From Drosophila miranda (Eukaryota; Arthropoda; Insecta; Diptera; Drosophilidae): 64,000 bases of DNA. This document shows, piece by piece, positions 33,676-45,066 of the stretch. The position numbers were made by a program, and so were the translations under genes. The stretch is from the NCBI RefSeq assembly GCF_003369915.1, contig NW_022881614.1, positions 7,771,001 through 7,835,000 on the forward strand, given 5' to 3'. How positions within the stretch are numbered: the first letter of the stretch is position 1; each line of letters begins with the position of its first letter. Under the pieces are notes generated by a model. The model was given only the letters and a program-made list of their open reading frames with translations, was not told where the DNA came from and ran no database searches.

Positions 33676-36600
33676 TTATATGTAGTGAATGATTTTAGAT
33701 TGGTCTAGATAGTTGAGGATTATTTTTGCGTTTTTGGTGTTAGGGTTGGAGATGTATTGCATGGGGTCGGTGTTATGGAATATTGAGGATCTTTGAAGAG
33801 AGAGGGCGGGGCATGTGTATATTATGTGTTTTATGTCTATGGTTGGGTTGTGGCACAGTGGGCATGCGTTGGAGGATGTTTTATCCATGTAGTGGGCATT
33901 GGTGAATCTTGTGTGACCTAGTCTTAATCTATTTAGGATGTCTTGGTGTCTTCTGTTAAGGTTGTTTAGGTTTTTGGGGGGAGGATGAGTGGAAGATAGG
34001 TTGATAACTTGTTGGTACCAGGGGGAAGTCTTAGTGAGGAGGTCTGTTTGTTTAGTTATGAGGATTTTCTTAAGGTATAGTGAGATGTCGTTAGAGTTAT
34101 GATTGGGGGTATATATGAGGGGTAGTTTGGAGGTAGTTTTGGCTGCGGTGTCAGCAATTTCGTTCCCTTTTATGCCAATGTGGCTAGGTATCCATATAAT
34201 TGTTATTTTTGGGAAAAGTTTGGTGACGAGGTTACGGATTGTGGTGGGGTAGTACGAGGAATTGTTGGGATTGGTAATTGCGGATATAGAGGAGAGTGAA
34301 TCAGTGCAGATAGCGTATCTTCCGCGTTTGTTGCGGCTTAGTAGAATGGCTTCGTGGATAGCTATGATTTCGCTGGAAAGGACTGAGGAGTACTATGGAA
34401 GTAGTCCGGATTTTATGGTTGATGTCTCATTGCAGATGCTATAGCTGGTAATGCCTGCTGCTTTGGACCCGTCTGTGTATAGGAAGGTGTGTTGGTGGAG
34501 GTTGGATTTGATGGAGTGGAAGAGTTGGTGGAAGACTATTGGGGGGGTGGTGTTTTTATCGTGTTTGGATAGGGTGATGTTGGTTGCTTTAAGGATGGTT
34601 GTCATGTTGAATTTATTGGTGTTGGAGGTTTTAATCGGGGAGAACGGTATGAGGTTATTCTGGGATATTTGTTTGGCTCTGTCAATCGTGCTAAGCAGTC
34701 TGTGTTTTTTTTTTTTTTTTGGTTTTTTGGTAGTGAGTTTAGGGGGGTGTCTTTAGCGTGGATGAGGTTTTTAAATATTTTGCCAGTTATAAAATCTCGC
34801 TTGTTTACCAAGGTGTGAAGGTTGGCTTCGGATGGAAGGTTGTTAGTGGGTGTGGTGCGGAATGCGCCCAGGGCGGCTCTTGTTGCTGCGTTAATCGTAG
34901 ATTTCAGGCGGTTAAGCTGGCTTTTTGGTGCGTAACCGTATATGGGGAGGCAGAAGTCGACTTTGGATATGATTAGAGATTTGATAATTTGTACAAGTGA
35001 TGAGGTGTGGCAGTTGTATTTTAAGGACGAGAGGTGTTTGATAATGCCCAGTGGCTTGGCAAGGTCTATTTTGAGTTTATTGATATGTGAGTTCCAGTTG
35101 TATCTAGAGTTAAGTGTGAGGCCTAGTAGTCTGAGTGAGTTGTTTTGGTTGATGGATGTGTTGCCAGTAATGAATTTAGGTTTGCAGTTATGTTTGCGAC
35201 ATATGTGTAGAAGTTGGCTTTTATCTTTGGATAGGTCTGCACCTGACTGAGTGCACCAGCTGCTTATTTGGTTGAGGATTGTTTGGATGTCGGTTGTGGG
35301 GCTTTTCCTTTTGCTGTGTTGGATGATAAGGAGGAAGTCGTCGGCGTATGCACTGAATTTGATCTGCTTGTGAGAGGATAAGATTTCGGAGAGGGGGTAG
35401 TACGCTATAAGAAAAAGGATAACTGAGAGGGGGGAGCCTTGGGGTATGCCGTTGGGGAGAGGGTCGGTGTTCGAGAGGTTCGAGCCACTTTTCACCAGGA
35501 TTTTCCTCTTTGACATGAAGTTTATGACGTATTGTAATATTCGTGGACCTACTTTCCATTTTTTAATTGTTGGATGATGGAGTGGATTCCTATTTTGTCG
35601 AAAGCTTTGGTGAAGTCAAGGGATATTAAGGTGAGATGTTTTTTTAGGGCGATGGCTCTGGTAGCTAGGTGGTCTACGTAGAGTAGACTATCTATTACCG
35701 ATTTGCCTCTTTTAAAACCTAGTTGGCTGTTGTGAATTAATTTGTTGTTTAAAACAAACCACCACAACCTTTTTGCCACTATCTTATCGAGCGTTTTGGC
35801 TAGGCATGAATTAAGTGATATGGGTCTGTAGGATTTTATGTCTGTTAGTGGTTTTTGTGGTTTTAGGATCGGGAGGACTAGGCTGAGTTTGAGCGATTGA
35901 GGGATGTATGAGTCAAGTATTTTGTTAAAGTGGTTTATTATTCTGATTTTGAGGGTGGGGGGTGCGTTTTTTATCATGGAGTATGAGATTCGGTCGAGGC
36001 CGGGGGTGTGGCCTTTCAGGGAGTACAGAGCTGATGAGAATTCTATGAATGTAATGTCCTTTTCGATTTCAAATGCTGATGGAGTTGGGGTATAGTTAAT
36101 AAGAGAGTCTGTTTGGGATTTGTTCGAACGGAATGTTGGGGAGAAATTACGATCATGAGCTTTTTCTGACCACGTGTGGGCGAAGGAGTTGGCTATTTCG
36201 GTTTGGTTGGTTGTGTCTGTTTGGGTGTGGGGGTTAAAAATATTGTGAATGTTTTTGACAGGGTACAGTCCGCATATTCGTCTGATGTTAGACCATGTTG
36301 AGGATGCGTCAGAGGTAGGGTGTATTTGGGCTGTGAAATCAAGAATCGATTTCTGTTTAGCTTCCCTGATTATTCTTTTGAATTTGGCATTTGCTCTTTT
36401 ATATTCTATGTAGGTGGTGTTGTTTATGTCTCGTTTGAGCTTTTTCCATTTAGTGATTTTTAAACTTTTAAGGATTGCTAGTTCTTTGTTCCACCAGGGA
36501 ACGGTACGGGGGAGGGAGAAAGTGGTGTTTTGGGGGATGGAAAGGTGGGCGCTATGGATTATTATTTTTTTAATTAGAGCGTTTTCCCTGTTGACGTTGT

Positions 36601-37363
36601 CGCTTGTTTGGGTAGTGGAGTTGAGTTTATGGATGTGTTTTTGGTATAGGTCCCAGTCGGCTCTTTTCAGTTTGAAGGACGGTTTAGAGGTAAAGTTTGG
36701 GAGGGATGGGTTGTTGAAGAGAGAGATTAGTATGGGGAAGTGGTCGCTACCGTGGAGGTCGTCTATTACTTCCCAGAGGAGTTCTGGAGAAATAGTTGCT
36801 GATGCTAGGGAGAGGTCAATGTGGGTGAATGTCTTGTGTGTTGAGAAGTGGGTGGGGGATTTGTCGTTTAGGAGGATGTAGTTGGAATGGTCTAGGAAGG
36901 AGGCTAAAGTTTTCCCTCTTGGGTTGGCCTTAGGTGAGCCCCACTAGGGGTGCCAGCTGTTAAAGTCTCCTAGGACTAGGGTGGGGTCGTTTGTGGTTAG
37001 GGTCAGGACTTTATGTAGATTGCGGGCGTTGAAGGGTTTGTTTGGGGAGATGTATGAGGATATGATGTTGACTTTGGATTTGGATTTGATGTTGACACCT
37101 ACTGCGTCAAAGTCGGAGTTGAGAGGGATTTGGGTGTGGGGTATGGAGTTGTGTATGAGGATGGCTGTGCCTCCAAAAGCATTAAGCTGGTTATAGCTGC
37201 AGTATATTGAATAGTTGGTTGGGATAGGGAGATAGTTGGGGTTGGATATGTGGGTTTCTTGTAGGGCAACGACTAGGGGGTTATATGATTTCATGAGACT
37301 TTGTAATTCAATGTAGTTGTTTTTGTAGCCGTGAATGTTCCATTGCATAATTTTAAGTTGCAT
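33676..37363 (-). pseudogene. I-type LINE ORF2 (EN-RT-RNase H) with four lesions
   Basis: Opens MQLKIMQWNIHGYKNNY with endonuclease motifs (LQETHI; LGDFNSWHP). RT carries RPISLNSCLAK, SLDFTKAFD, GIPQGSPLS and YADDFLL. RNase H starts at LYTDGSK, and a C-terminal Cys/His motif (CPLCHNPTIDIKHIIYTC) lies near the end. Lesions seen: an in-frame TAG at 36944, a frameshift in an A-run near 35555, another in the long A-run near 34708, and a TAG at 34393. Between them the frames are open. Two of the four are homopolymer indels, so sequencing error can account for those only. Confidence 0.85.
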
Positions 37364-37423
37364 ACTAGTGTTGGTATTTTCTACTAAGGGGCTTAAAATG
37401 AATGTTAATACTATTGTTATTAT

Positions 37424-38644
37424 TTAGAGTTCTTCTTCGTTGTATACTTGGCTAGGAAGGGTGTTGTTGGATAGTGACGCTAGGTTTGTAGTTTTTGTTT
37501 TTTCGGATTTATTTTTTGCCTTGAGTGGCTTGGTGACTAGGTTGAGTTTGTCCTTTTCTTTAGTCCAGCTTCGGAGTTTGCGGTCGGTATCTGGGATGGT
37601 TTTGGTGTTTTTGGTTTTAGTTGTTGCCTCGAGGTCTGTGTCCATGTCCATTTCTTCTTGGGTGGGTTGCTGTGTTGGTTTGGATGGGTGTGTGTTTGAG
37701 TCTGAGATGTCTGCGTAGTTAGTAATAGGCCTTTGGTAGTGTGTGGTCTGAGTGTTGTATGATGATGAAGGGTGGTTGGGGGTCGATGATACTGTTTGTG
37801 TTTTTGCAACTATCTCGGCGTATGGTGTGGATTGGTGTGTGTTGCGTTGAAAATATATTTTTTTTGCGGTTAAGAAGTCTACTTTCTCGGAAGATTTGAT
37901 AATTGCGATCTCTTTTTGCTTGAGAAATTCCGGACATTTGGGGTCTAGTGGGCTGTGGTTGTTTTGGATGTTGGTGTTGTGTTTGCAGTTGCTGCAGAAT
38001 TTGGGCTTGGAGCATAGATCGTCGTCGGCGGGGTGTACTTCGGAGCAGTTTTTGCAGATTTTGGTGGTTGTGCAGTATTTGGTTGGGTGACCGAATTTCT
38101 GGCAGTTATTGCATTTGAGGGGGCGAGGCGTTCGGGGGCGAACGTTTACTCGTTCGTATCCTATCATAATATGCTGTGGGAGTGTTGGTGTATCGAATGT
38201 GAGGATGATCAGTCCGGTTTCTTGGGGTAAGCCATCTTTCTGTTTGTGAATTTTAGTTGCGTCAATGACCTTTTGTGTTTTGAGTTCGCTTTTGATGATT
38301 TCTATTTCTATGTTGCGTAGATCGTTGGAGTAGATGACACCTTTGGAGGAGTTAAGGGTTTTGTGCTCTGATGCTTTCACAGGAAAGTCGTGGAATTTTA
38401 CGATTTTCAGGAGCTTTGTTGCCTGGGCTGTTCCTTTTGTTTTAATGAGAAGTGAATTGACCGTGATTTTCTTGACTGAGTCAACTTCCCCTCCGCATTG
38501 GAAGTCAATGACTTTTTTGATAATGAAGGGGGACACGTTTTCGAAGTTTTTATTGTCTGTTCTGTTTATTGTTATATATTTAGGTTCGAGAAACGATGAT
38601 TTGTCCCACGGTGCGTGGAATTTTGGGTCTGGTGGTCGCGACAT
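37424..38644 (-). CDS. I-type LINE ORF1 (Gag)
   Basis: An intact 406-codon frame starting MSRPPDPKFHAPWDKSS. It has an N-terminal RNA-binding region, then three Cys-rich knuckles (CNNCQKFGHPTKYC, CKNCSEVHPADDDLC and CSNCKHNT...C) and a Thr/Gln-rich tail. I-factor ORF1 proteins bind element RNA. ORF2 starts 61 bases further on the minus strand. Unlike ORF2 it has no break. Confidence 0.85.
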   Translation of the reverse strand: MSRPPDPKFHAPWDKSSFLEPKYITINRTDNKNFENVSPFIIKKVIDFQCGGEVDSVKKITVNSLLIKTKGTAQATKLLKIVKFHDFPVKASEHKTLNSSKGVIYSNDLRNIEIEIIKSELKTQKVIDATKIHKQKDGLPQETGLIILTFDTPTLPQHIMIGYERVNVRPRTPRPLKCNNCQKFGHPTKYCTTTKICKNCSEVHPADDDLCSKPKFCSNCKHNTNIQNNHSPLDPKCPEFLKQKEIAIIKSSEKVDFLTAKKIYFQRNTHQSTPYAEIVAKTQTVSSTPNHPSSSYNTQTTHYQRPITNYADISDSNTHPSKPTQQPTQEEMDMDTDLEATTKTKNTKTIPDTDRKLRSWTKEKDKLNLVTKPLKAKNKSEKTKTTNLASLSNNTLPSQVYNEEEL

Positions 38645-39307
38645 TTCAGGTAGGCTAGGGCTGACGCCCGCTGCACTTAATTTTGTAACTGTTCGTTAGG
38701 TGTGTTTGTTTTTGGTTTTTTTGGGAGTTTGCTTTGTGCACTTCAATGTTTTTGTGTTAGGTTGTGTGTGTTGGATTTCGGTGCGCTCGCTGCTGCTTAG
38801 ATTTGGCGCGTCTTTACTTGACGGAGTATAGACTGACACTGTTCCAGTAGAGATATCTTCTTTGTTCTGTCAGAGTCGCCCCCTCCCCAAAGTGCAAATG
38901 ATGATGCGTCGCATAACTGCGGCACTATCTTTCCAATGAACAGGCTAGAAAATCGAGTGCATGCCCAAGTCTGTAGTAGACATTTCTTCGGAACAGGTTT
39001 AATTGCTGTTTACTGCAAATGCCAAGCTGTTTCACAGTTATTGAACCTGCCAGAAGCCAGCCCAGTCGTAGCTTCCACATCTCTTTGTTTGCGGCATTCC
39101 CTGCGGCATTCGTATCACTCCGATTCGATTGTTGGCTCTGCACGTGACGCCACTGCGGAGACACGGAGACAGCGCCACCGCCAGAAGCAGATATTATATT
39201 AATGGATGTATTTTTATACGATTCATACGATTCTCAGGCATTTCGTAGATCTCGTATATACAATTAGCCCGATCGCAATAATTGGATAATTCTATTTGCC
39301 TCCACAG

Positions 39308-39507
39308 TTCAGCTCGTTGGATCCCCACACGGCCCACACGGAGGACACCGCCTCGGTGATGGAGGATCCAGTGCGCCTCTTTCACGGCCGGGTGAGGATC
39401 GTGTGGGAGCACGGCCTGCACGCGCTGCGGTCGAAGCTGATGGTCACAGTGCTGGGCAAGGGAGAGCAGTGCAAGGATGCCAGCAGGCATCAGTGCCTGA
39501 GGATCGG
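39308..39507 (+). CDS. CUB-like/LDLa membrane protein, exon 4 of the split gene
   Basis: An acceptor TTGCCTCCACAG is followed by an open exon in phase 0 and a GTGAGT donor. It encodes RLFHGRVRIVWEHGLHALRS and then KGEQCKDASRHQC, the second half of a CUB-like fold and the start of an LDLa repeat. The first coding exons are not found upstream on this strand, where an I-type LINE lies within 430 bp. The minus-strand exon 4084-4474 ends in phase 0 with TCPLNI and would supply the missing half. Confidence 0.75.
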
Positions 39508-39582
39508 GTGAGTTTTTGGACAGGAAGAAGACTCTTCAGCCCGATCAGAGTGTAGCAACTTTTGGGCATGTATCCTTTCCAG

Positions 39583-39919
39583 CGACGAGCCGATCCTGTG
39601 CATCTCCAAGGAGCTGGCCTGTGACGGCATCCGCCACTGTCCCTACAGCAACGAGTACGACAGCGATGAGGACTACGAGATGTGCCTCAAACAGCGCCGA
39701 CCTGGTGCCGGCAATCTGCCCGCGGGCCTGGAGTCGGACCTTTTCGAGCAGTTCGGGAAAGTCCTAACAGTGCGGGAACAGGAGCCGGCAGTGGCTTCAC
39801 CCGCCGCAACTCGACTCGAACGGGCCTCCACTCGGACCTCTCCAAATACGGGCCCTGGGGATACCTAATGCTCGGCATGCTCCTCTGCGGCGGTGCCCTG
39901 CTCATCTGCGGCCTCTGGG
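39583..39919 (+). CDS. LDLa and transmembrane exon 5 of the split gene, with a frame break
   Basis: Continues the LDLa module (CISKELACDGIRHCP; YDSDEDYEMC), with the acidic Ca-binding residues present. The frame then meets a TAA at 39866-39868. One base would have to be added near 39755-39761 (GGGAAAGTCC) to enter the frame that reads LHSDLSKYGPWGYLMLG and a strongly hydrophobic segment (LMLGMLLCGGALLICG). That second frame also fits the next exon. The break is either a one-base deletion in the assembly or reads, or an inactivating mutation. The donor is GTACGT at 39920. Confidence 0.7.
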
Positions 39920-40092
39920 GTACGTTCAATTGCACCATTTTCTAGTCCAAGTAAGACACAGTCCGTTCTCCGCTCGCCATTTTCCATCCATTCATCCACT
40001 GTTCTGAGCCTGTGTCATTAGGAACTGCACTACACCTCTCATATTCTACTCTTTTGCGATCCCCCACACTGAATCCATCCTTTCTTTTGCAG

Positions 40093-40184
40093 CCTCCGCA
40101 TCACAGCACGCGGTCAACAATGACAGGGAGGCGGCGCAGGCCGCTGCCAACGGCGGAGGTGGAGGCGGATGCGGGAGCGGCTAG
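40093..40184 (+). CDS. Terminal coding exon 6 (cytoplasmic tail) of the split gene
   Basis: The acceptor TTTTGCAG is followed by 92 bases in phase with the transmembrane frame. It ends in TAG at 40182-40184 and encodes a short Ala/Gly-rich tail (AAANGGGGGGCGSG). The following CAA/CAG-rich 3' UTR ends with an AATAAA at 40643-40648. Confidence 0.65.
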
Positions 40185-40642
40185 CACCAGCCACACAACA
40201 ACAACAACCACAACAGCAGCAGCAGCAGTGGCATCGGCGACGACTGCTCTAACTGGTGCATCACCAGGCGATCCCCAGCAGCAGCAACAGCAGGAGGAAC
40301 AGCCAACGAACTAGAAGAAGGTGTCGCACCGGGAATAACCATAGATTAGGTACCCAACATCTCTCTGACTGACTCTGATGCAATTAGCTTAAAACCAATT
40401 TAGTGATAGATCTAAGTGTAACCTCGATGTTGAATGTTTGACTATGCTAACCACTCCAACCGTCCTGCATCCGAACCGCGTCTGTCCAATGCCCCAAAGG
40501 CAGTTGACAGACCCATTAGAATCCAATAATCGAAGACATATGTATGTAATTGTAAAGCTGCCGCAGCAGCAGCCACTGACGAATCGCTTGACTTTTGTAT
40601 TTCTGTTAATTTAAAATTTAATGTGATATATATTTAAAACTC

Positions 40643-40648
40643 AATAAA
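40643..40648 (+). terminator. Poly-A signal AATAAA
   Basis: Canonical hexamer about 460 bases after the stop of the LDLa gene, in AT-rich sequence with a GT-rich stretch after it. It marks the likely 3' end of that transcript. No gene is seen from 40649 to 40977. Confidence 0.6.
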
Positions 40649-40977
40649 GAAAGAAATGTGTTTCAGTAGTTTTACGGTCCAAAAAAAGGGTACGGCACGG
40701 TATTGCATTGTTTTATTGGACTTTGCATCAGGTTATATTTCTGGATATTTTCCTGTGACATTTGAAAGGAGATTTCTTCCGATACATATGGGTTCTATTG
40801 GATTTTTTTGATATAGTTATAGTTATTCTCGAATAATGTCTGTAACTCTGAAAAGCGTGTAGCTCCGTATAAGCGAAGAGAATTAGTTGATAAGAGTTAC
40901 ACATCGGACAAACTGCAATATTTGTATATATATATGTATATATCTATCAGCAAAATCAGCATAGATCGCCTGATAGC

Positions 40978-42799
40978 CTATTTGGGGTTCACACATGGCC
41001 ATCGGAACATTTGCTCGGCACTGTAAATCCATTTTGTAGCAGCTGTCAGAAAGTAAAAAGACCACATAGATCGATCATTGATCGATCAGTGCCCACCAGC
41101 ACCGGGCAGCCCCCATGCTCGGCTCTCGGGTCACCTTGGAGACTGCTATTCATGTAGTAAAAGACCACAGCACTGCCCTTCATGGGGCTGCGGAAAATAC
41201 CCAGACGTGGAAACATTGTTTTGCCACCCTGTTCCACATCGTTCAACTGCAGGACAATGATGGCGACTGTTCAGATGTTCAGCTCCTAAATCGATATACA
41301 GAAGAGAACTGTTGCTATCCTGTCGCCACGTTGAATATATTCGGAATACTGCAAATCGATTATTAGGGCCAAAGCCAACCATCTAATAAACAAATGCTCA
41401 CTTGGGGTCCAAAGTAGTCAGTACTGTGCGGCAGTGGCGTAGTTGAGAACCAGCAATTCATCAGAAGATCCATCTGCGAACACTTCGAAACCGGTCATGT
41501 GCATTACACGGCGATTGACCTTTGTCACGGCCTTGTATTGGTGGTCGGTTTGAAAGGCGCCCATGGAGGAGCGACCAGTGGTCTTACTGTCCTCGTCCGA
41601 GTAAGTGTAGACTTTGCTGCGCTCCATATCTGGGAAAGCATTGCGCTTGAGTTCCTCAATCTCGCTGTCATAGATCACATCGTGATACATGGCAATGTAC
41701 GGGTCCTGGCTGAGGGGCTCCACTTTGAAGGGGGCCAGCCATCCCCTGACATAGTGCTCGAAATTGATCATCTTTAACTGCCTTGTTCCTTGTGTCGGCT
41801 TCAGATCGCCTCTCTCCAAGAGCTCCAATTGGCGAAGGATGCTCTGGTCATCGATTCCAAGGGTCGAAGCCCGTTGCAGCACTGTTAAAGCGAGCTTCTT
41901 CTTGTCTGCAAAGACTTTGTCAAAGGACGGATGGATGTACAGGTCGATCCCGATTCCTTACTCATGTTCAAAAGGTTTCTGGCGTAGAGCTGCAGAACAA
42001 GATCACAACTGTAGCCCAACACCCGTGTGATCTCATCATTGTCGGAGGTCAGCGCGATGGCCTCAAACCAAGCTTCGGCCAGGTCAAAGTATCTCCGCTC
42101 AAAGCCATGTCGGGCTAGAGCAAAACAGTCCATTGCACCGAATCTTTTCGATCTGAAATGGAAAACTTGTCAGTGATTCAATCGAAACAGAATAGAGTTT
42201 CCCTATGGATTCACTTGTATTGCTTTCCATTGATCAGACCATGGGAAAAGTCACCGACGGACAACCCATAGACATCGATCAGGATATATATAGCCTTGCA
42301 GGCCTCCACAAAATCGATCTTAGAGGGTAAATACGGTCGTAGTTCCTGCGCGTGTTTCTGCCACGCTGAAATATCAAGAAGCGAGAATCACTTCAGCACT
42401 TTTCGCATCGTAATCCATGCCATTCCGACCTGAGGCCACCTCTTTTCGCATAAATCGCAGCCACTGCGGCCAATCCAAGTGCAGGTGTCGCAGATGGGCA
42501 AACTGCTTGATGCCGCTGAATACTCGGCCCACGAAGCTCTCCTCCAGCTGTTGCACTTCCATGCCCATCTGTTCTATGGCGCTGAAAAACCGCAAGCTCA
42601 GCAGCGACCAAGTTAGCTCATTTCACTCACAGCTCCAATTTATCCAAAGTTCGTTGCAGATCCCCTGCATACACTTGCAGATCGACGACGAGGAACTTCT
42701 TCAATCCCAGCAAATTAATCATATCGCTGTTGGAATATGTATAGCCGTCGTGGTAGTTTACCTGGTTTGATTCCCATCTGGCCATTATAGCAATAGACA
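40978..42799 (-). pseudogene. Prolyl 4-hydroxylase alpha-subunit-like gene, probably inactive
   Basis: Six exons are predicted: 42631-42799, about 42412-42582, 42215-42365, 41962-42152, 41402-41905 and 41348 down to 40978. They give the P4Hc N-terminal region (LLGLKKFLVVDLQ), the peptide-binding TPR region (DLAEAWFEAIAL) and the dioxygenase domain (HDVIYDSEIEELK; GDRIATVLF; NDVEQGGKTMFP; EHGGCPVLVG; KWIYSAEQMF). The family hydroxylates prolines in the ER. Breaks: at the first iron motif the frame stops (AAQY-TGA, about 41432) and the HxD residues are gone; a frame slip and in-frame TAG occur around 41290; and the 2-oxoglutarate Lys region is split near 41060. One predicted intron (near 42380) is only about 34 bp. 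Upstream signal-peptide exon not found. Confidence 0.75.
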
Positions 42800-44124
42800 C
42801 TGAAAATATAGACAAAATGAGCCTATCCTGATGGCCATAGCCTCTAATGATCTTGAAATGTGTGTTGTTTTAGATTGGTTCCATTGAGCAGGGAGTCGTG
42901 GTGCTTATGTGGGTAGTGCTGGTCCCGGCCAAGTGTCCCATCCAAGGATTTCCTGGATTGCCAGGTAGGTGTTTCCAATCCAATATGTTGTATATGCCAT
43001 AGAAGCTGCCGCTTAATGTGATATACGAATATAGCGATGTAAATAACGGCATTACCGGAGACGCGCTCAAATGGCACTTCTACATTTTTTTACATGCAGT
43101 TTAAAACCAAATTTCACCCAAAAATATGCTATAAAAGCTTGAGATACTTACTAAATGCCATGTAAAGAACTGAAACAGATTGTGATTGATAAATCTAATA
43201 TGCATACCTTACACAAGACGTCTTTCTGGTGTGGAAACGTGTGAAATACGGCCAAGAAAACCGTGAATCTTTTTTTCCCACCGATCCGACGATATTAGAG
43301 ATATTAATCGTTTCAATCGCTAGCGTTTTCGGTCAAAGTTAAATATCTCTATAATTTATATTTCTAGTTAGATTAAGTTAATAATATATGTATGTATATG
43401 TATGTATAGTCGTACCTACTTTTATACCTGTATGTGCCTCTGGTAGGGGCTTTGGCAGACATCGTTGGACTGACATCCGTTCTGGCCCCGGAAGAAACAA
43501 ATAAACTTAGTCAGTGGGGGTTTTTTTTCACATCGAATAAACATTTGTTTTATTTGCATTTCAGGGAGGTCGCAGCTCAGGGGAAAGATTGGGGAACGGG
43601 TGTTTTGTCACATTTAATTGCAAGTGCTAAATGAGTTGAGCTTATCTTTCGTTTTCGTTTTCGTTTAACTATTATTTTTACCAAAATTCTTATGTTGCTC
43701 TGAATATTACCACCCACTCTATTACCACTCTGATATTTTTCTCTAGATACTCGTATTGTTTGCTTGTATGTATGTATTTTCCGCTAGCTACCCAATCTCT
43801 TCTATGTCTATGAATGTGCCGTGCCTCAGGAAGCTCGGTTCCGTAGTCCCTAGTCCTCTGAAACGGAGGAACACCGAAGCCTCGCTTCCCTACGACACAC
43901 TGAACCGTACTGGTAATCGTATAATCGCATATACATATGTATGTAAAACCGAATTTACACACTAAAAACGTGAAGCAGTTTTTCCGAGACAAGACAAGAA
44001 AAAACAAAAACTAAAACCAATCCCTTCGATGGGCTCTCCGGTATCGTAAGCTGGCAAAAAGTCGCACTACGGTTGCAAGTTTCGTTAAGTTTACTCGAAG
44101 GTTCTACTACGTTCATGTACTATA
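42800..44124. other. Non-coding DNA, gene content unclear
   Basis: Minus-strand frames of 66-77 codons at 42844-43077 overlap one another and have no recognised domain. A TATG repeat lies near 43387-43408. The first exon of the P4H-like gene might be here but could not be identified. Confidence 0.35.
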
Positions 44125-44138
44125 CATAATCGTACTAT

Positions 44139-44211
44139 TTTTTTTATTTATTTTTTTTTTTTTTATTGGGAAAACAATTTATATTTATAAAATAACAATT
44201 ATGGCTGGGAA

Positions 44212-44246
<35 letters not shown>

Positions 44247-45052
44247 GGGTCCGCTCCCGCGGAACTGCCGCTAGGCATTACTTCGCGGTGCGGGCTGTGG
44301 GGTCATCTTTCTGGCTCCAGCCTGCGCAGCTCCTTGATCACGCTTGCTTTCTGGTAGGCGACCGCGTTCCAAGATTGCTCATCGGCTAGCATCTGGTCGG
44401 TGAGGGTGTCCACACTCACTTCTGCAAGCGTCTCCCCTAGCCTCGTTCGTTCTTGCGAGAAGCGGGGGCATACAAAGAAGACGTGCTCTGCATCCTCGTC
44501 GACTCCAGGCCCGCAGCAGCTGCAATACGGGTCGTCAGCATGCCTAAAGCGATGCAGGTACTGCTTGAAGCAGCCATGCCCCGTCAGCAGTTGGCCCAAA
44601 TAATGGTCCATTTGGCCGTGCCTTCTTCGCAGCCATGGGCTAAGCTGGGGAAGGAGACGTCTGGTCCACCTACCTTTTGCCGCTTGGTCCCAGCGCCGTT
44701 GCCACTGGGCTATAGTGCGCTCTCGCCGCTCACTGGCTACCTCCACTCCGCTCTGCCGTTCAGCTGCCAGGAGATCCAGTGGGACCATGCCTGCCACAAT
44801 AAGTGCGGCGTCTTCAGACACCGTCCGGAAGCAGCATGTAACCCTCAGGGCACAGCGTCGGTATGCGCTTCTGCAGTCTCTGCTGTATGTGGAAACCATC
44901 ATTGCTGGTGCCCACACTGCTGATCCATATAAGATTATGGAGGTGACCACCCCAGCGATGAGCTGCCTGCTACGCTGCCGTGGTCCCCCTGTATTGGCCA
45001 TCATCCTGCTTATGGCCGCCGTTGCTGCAGTCGCTTTTGCGCTGGCGTATTC
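44139..45052 (-). mobile_element. 5'-truncated R1-clade LINE with 14-bp target duplication
   Basis: CATAATCGTACTAT flanks the copy at 44125-44138 and 45053-45066. A T-rich run on the left (A-rich on the minus strand) is the tail. The copy keeps only the end of ORF2 and the 3' UTR. A run of 34 G (44212-44245) interrupts the UTR. The 3' end is shared with the fragment at 19413-19540. Confidence 0.85.
44303..45052 (-). pseudogene. C-terminal part of R1-type LINE ORF2
   Basis: About 250 codons from the post-RT region: MEYASAKATAATAAIS, then a C-terminal Cys/His motif (CSCCGPGVDEDAEHVFFVC), ending ELRRLEPER. It aligns in order with the downstream part of the ORF2 at 24810-25652 but is clearly diverged, so this is a related family rather than the same one. 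No RT catalytic box is included. Confidence 0.8.
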
Positions 45053-45066
45053 CATAATCGTACTAT

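Larger units (their letters stand above)
33620..38880 (-). mobile_element. I-factor-like LINE, near full length
   Basis: About 5.3 kb on the minus strand with I-type order: leader (38645-38880), Gag ORF, ORF2 with endonuclease, RT and RNase H, and a short 3' region. Both ends are approximate. No TAA-repeat tail or target duplication could be fixed by eye. Confidence 0.75.

Noticed and set aside
38936-39202. Plus-strand frame containing VCSRHF, reminiscent of THAP domains
   Set aside because: The other THAP hallmarks (C2CH spacing, Trp and AVPF-like motif) are absent; likely coincidence.
41906-41961. Apparent frameshift in the TPR part of the P4H-like gene
   Set aside because: The 56-bp segment has a GTAAGG donor and TTTGCAG acceptor and restores the frame when removed, so it is an intron, not a lesion.
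42844-43077. Two overlapping minus-strand frames (66 and 77 codons)
   Set aside because: Both are open by chance in the same DNA; no signal peptide or domain, and no clear splice link to the P4H-like gene.
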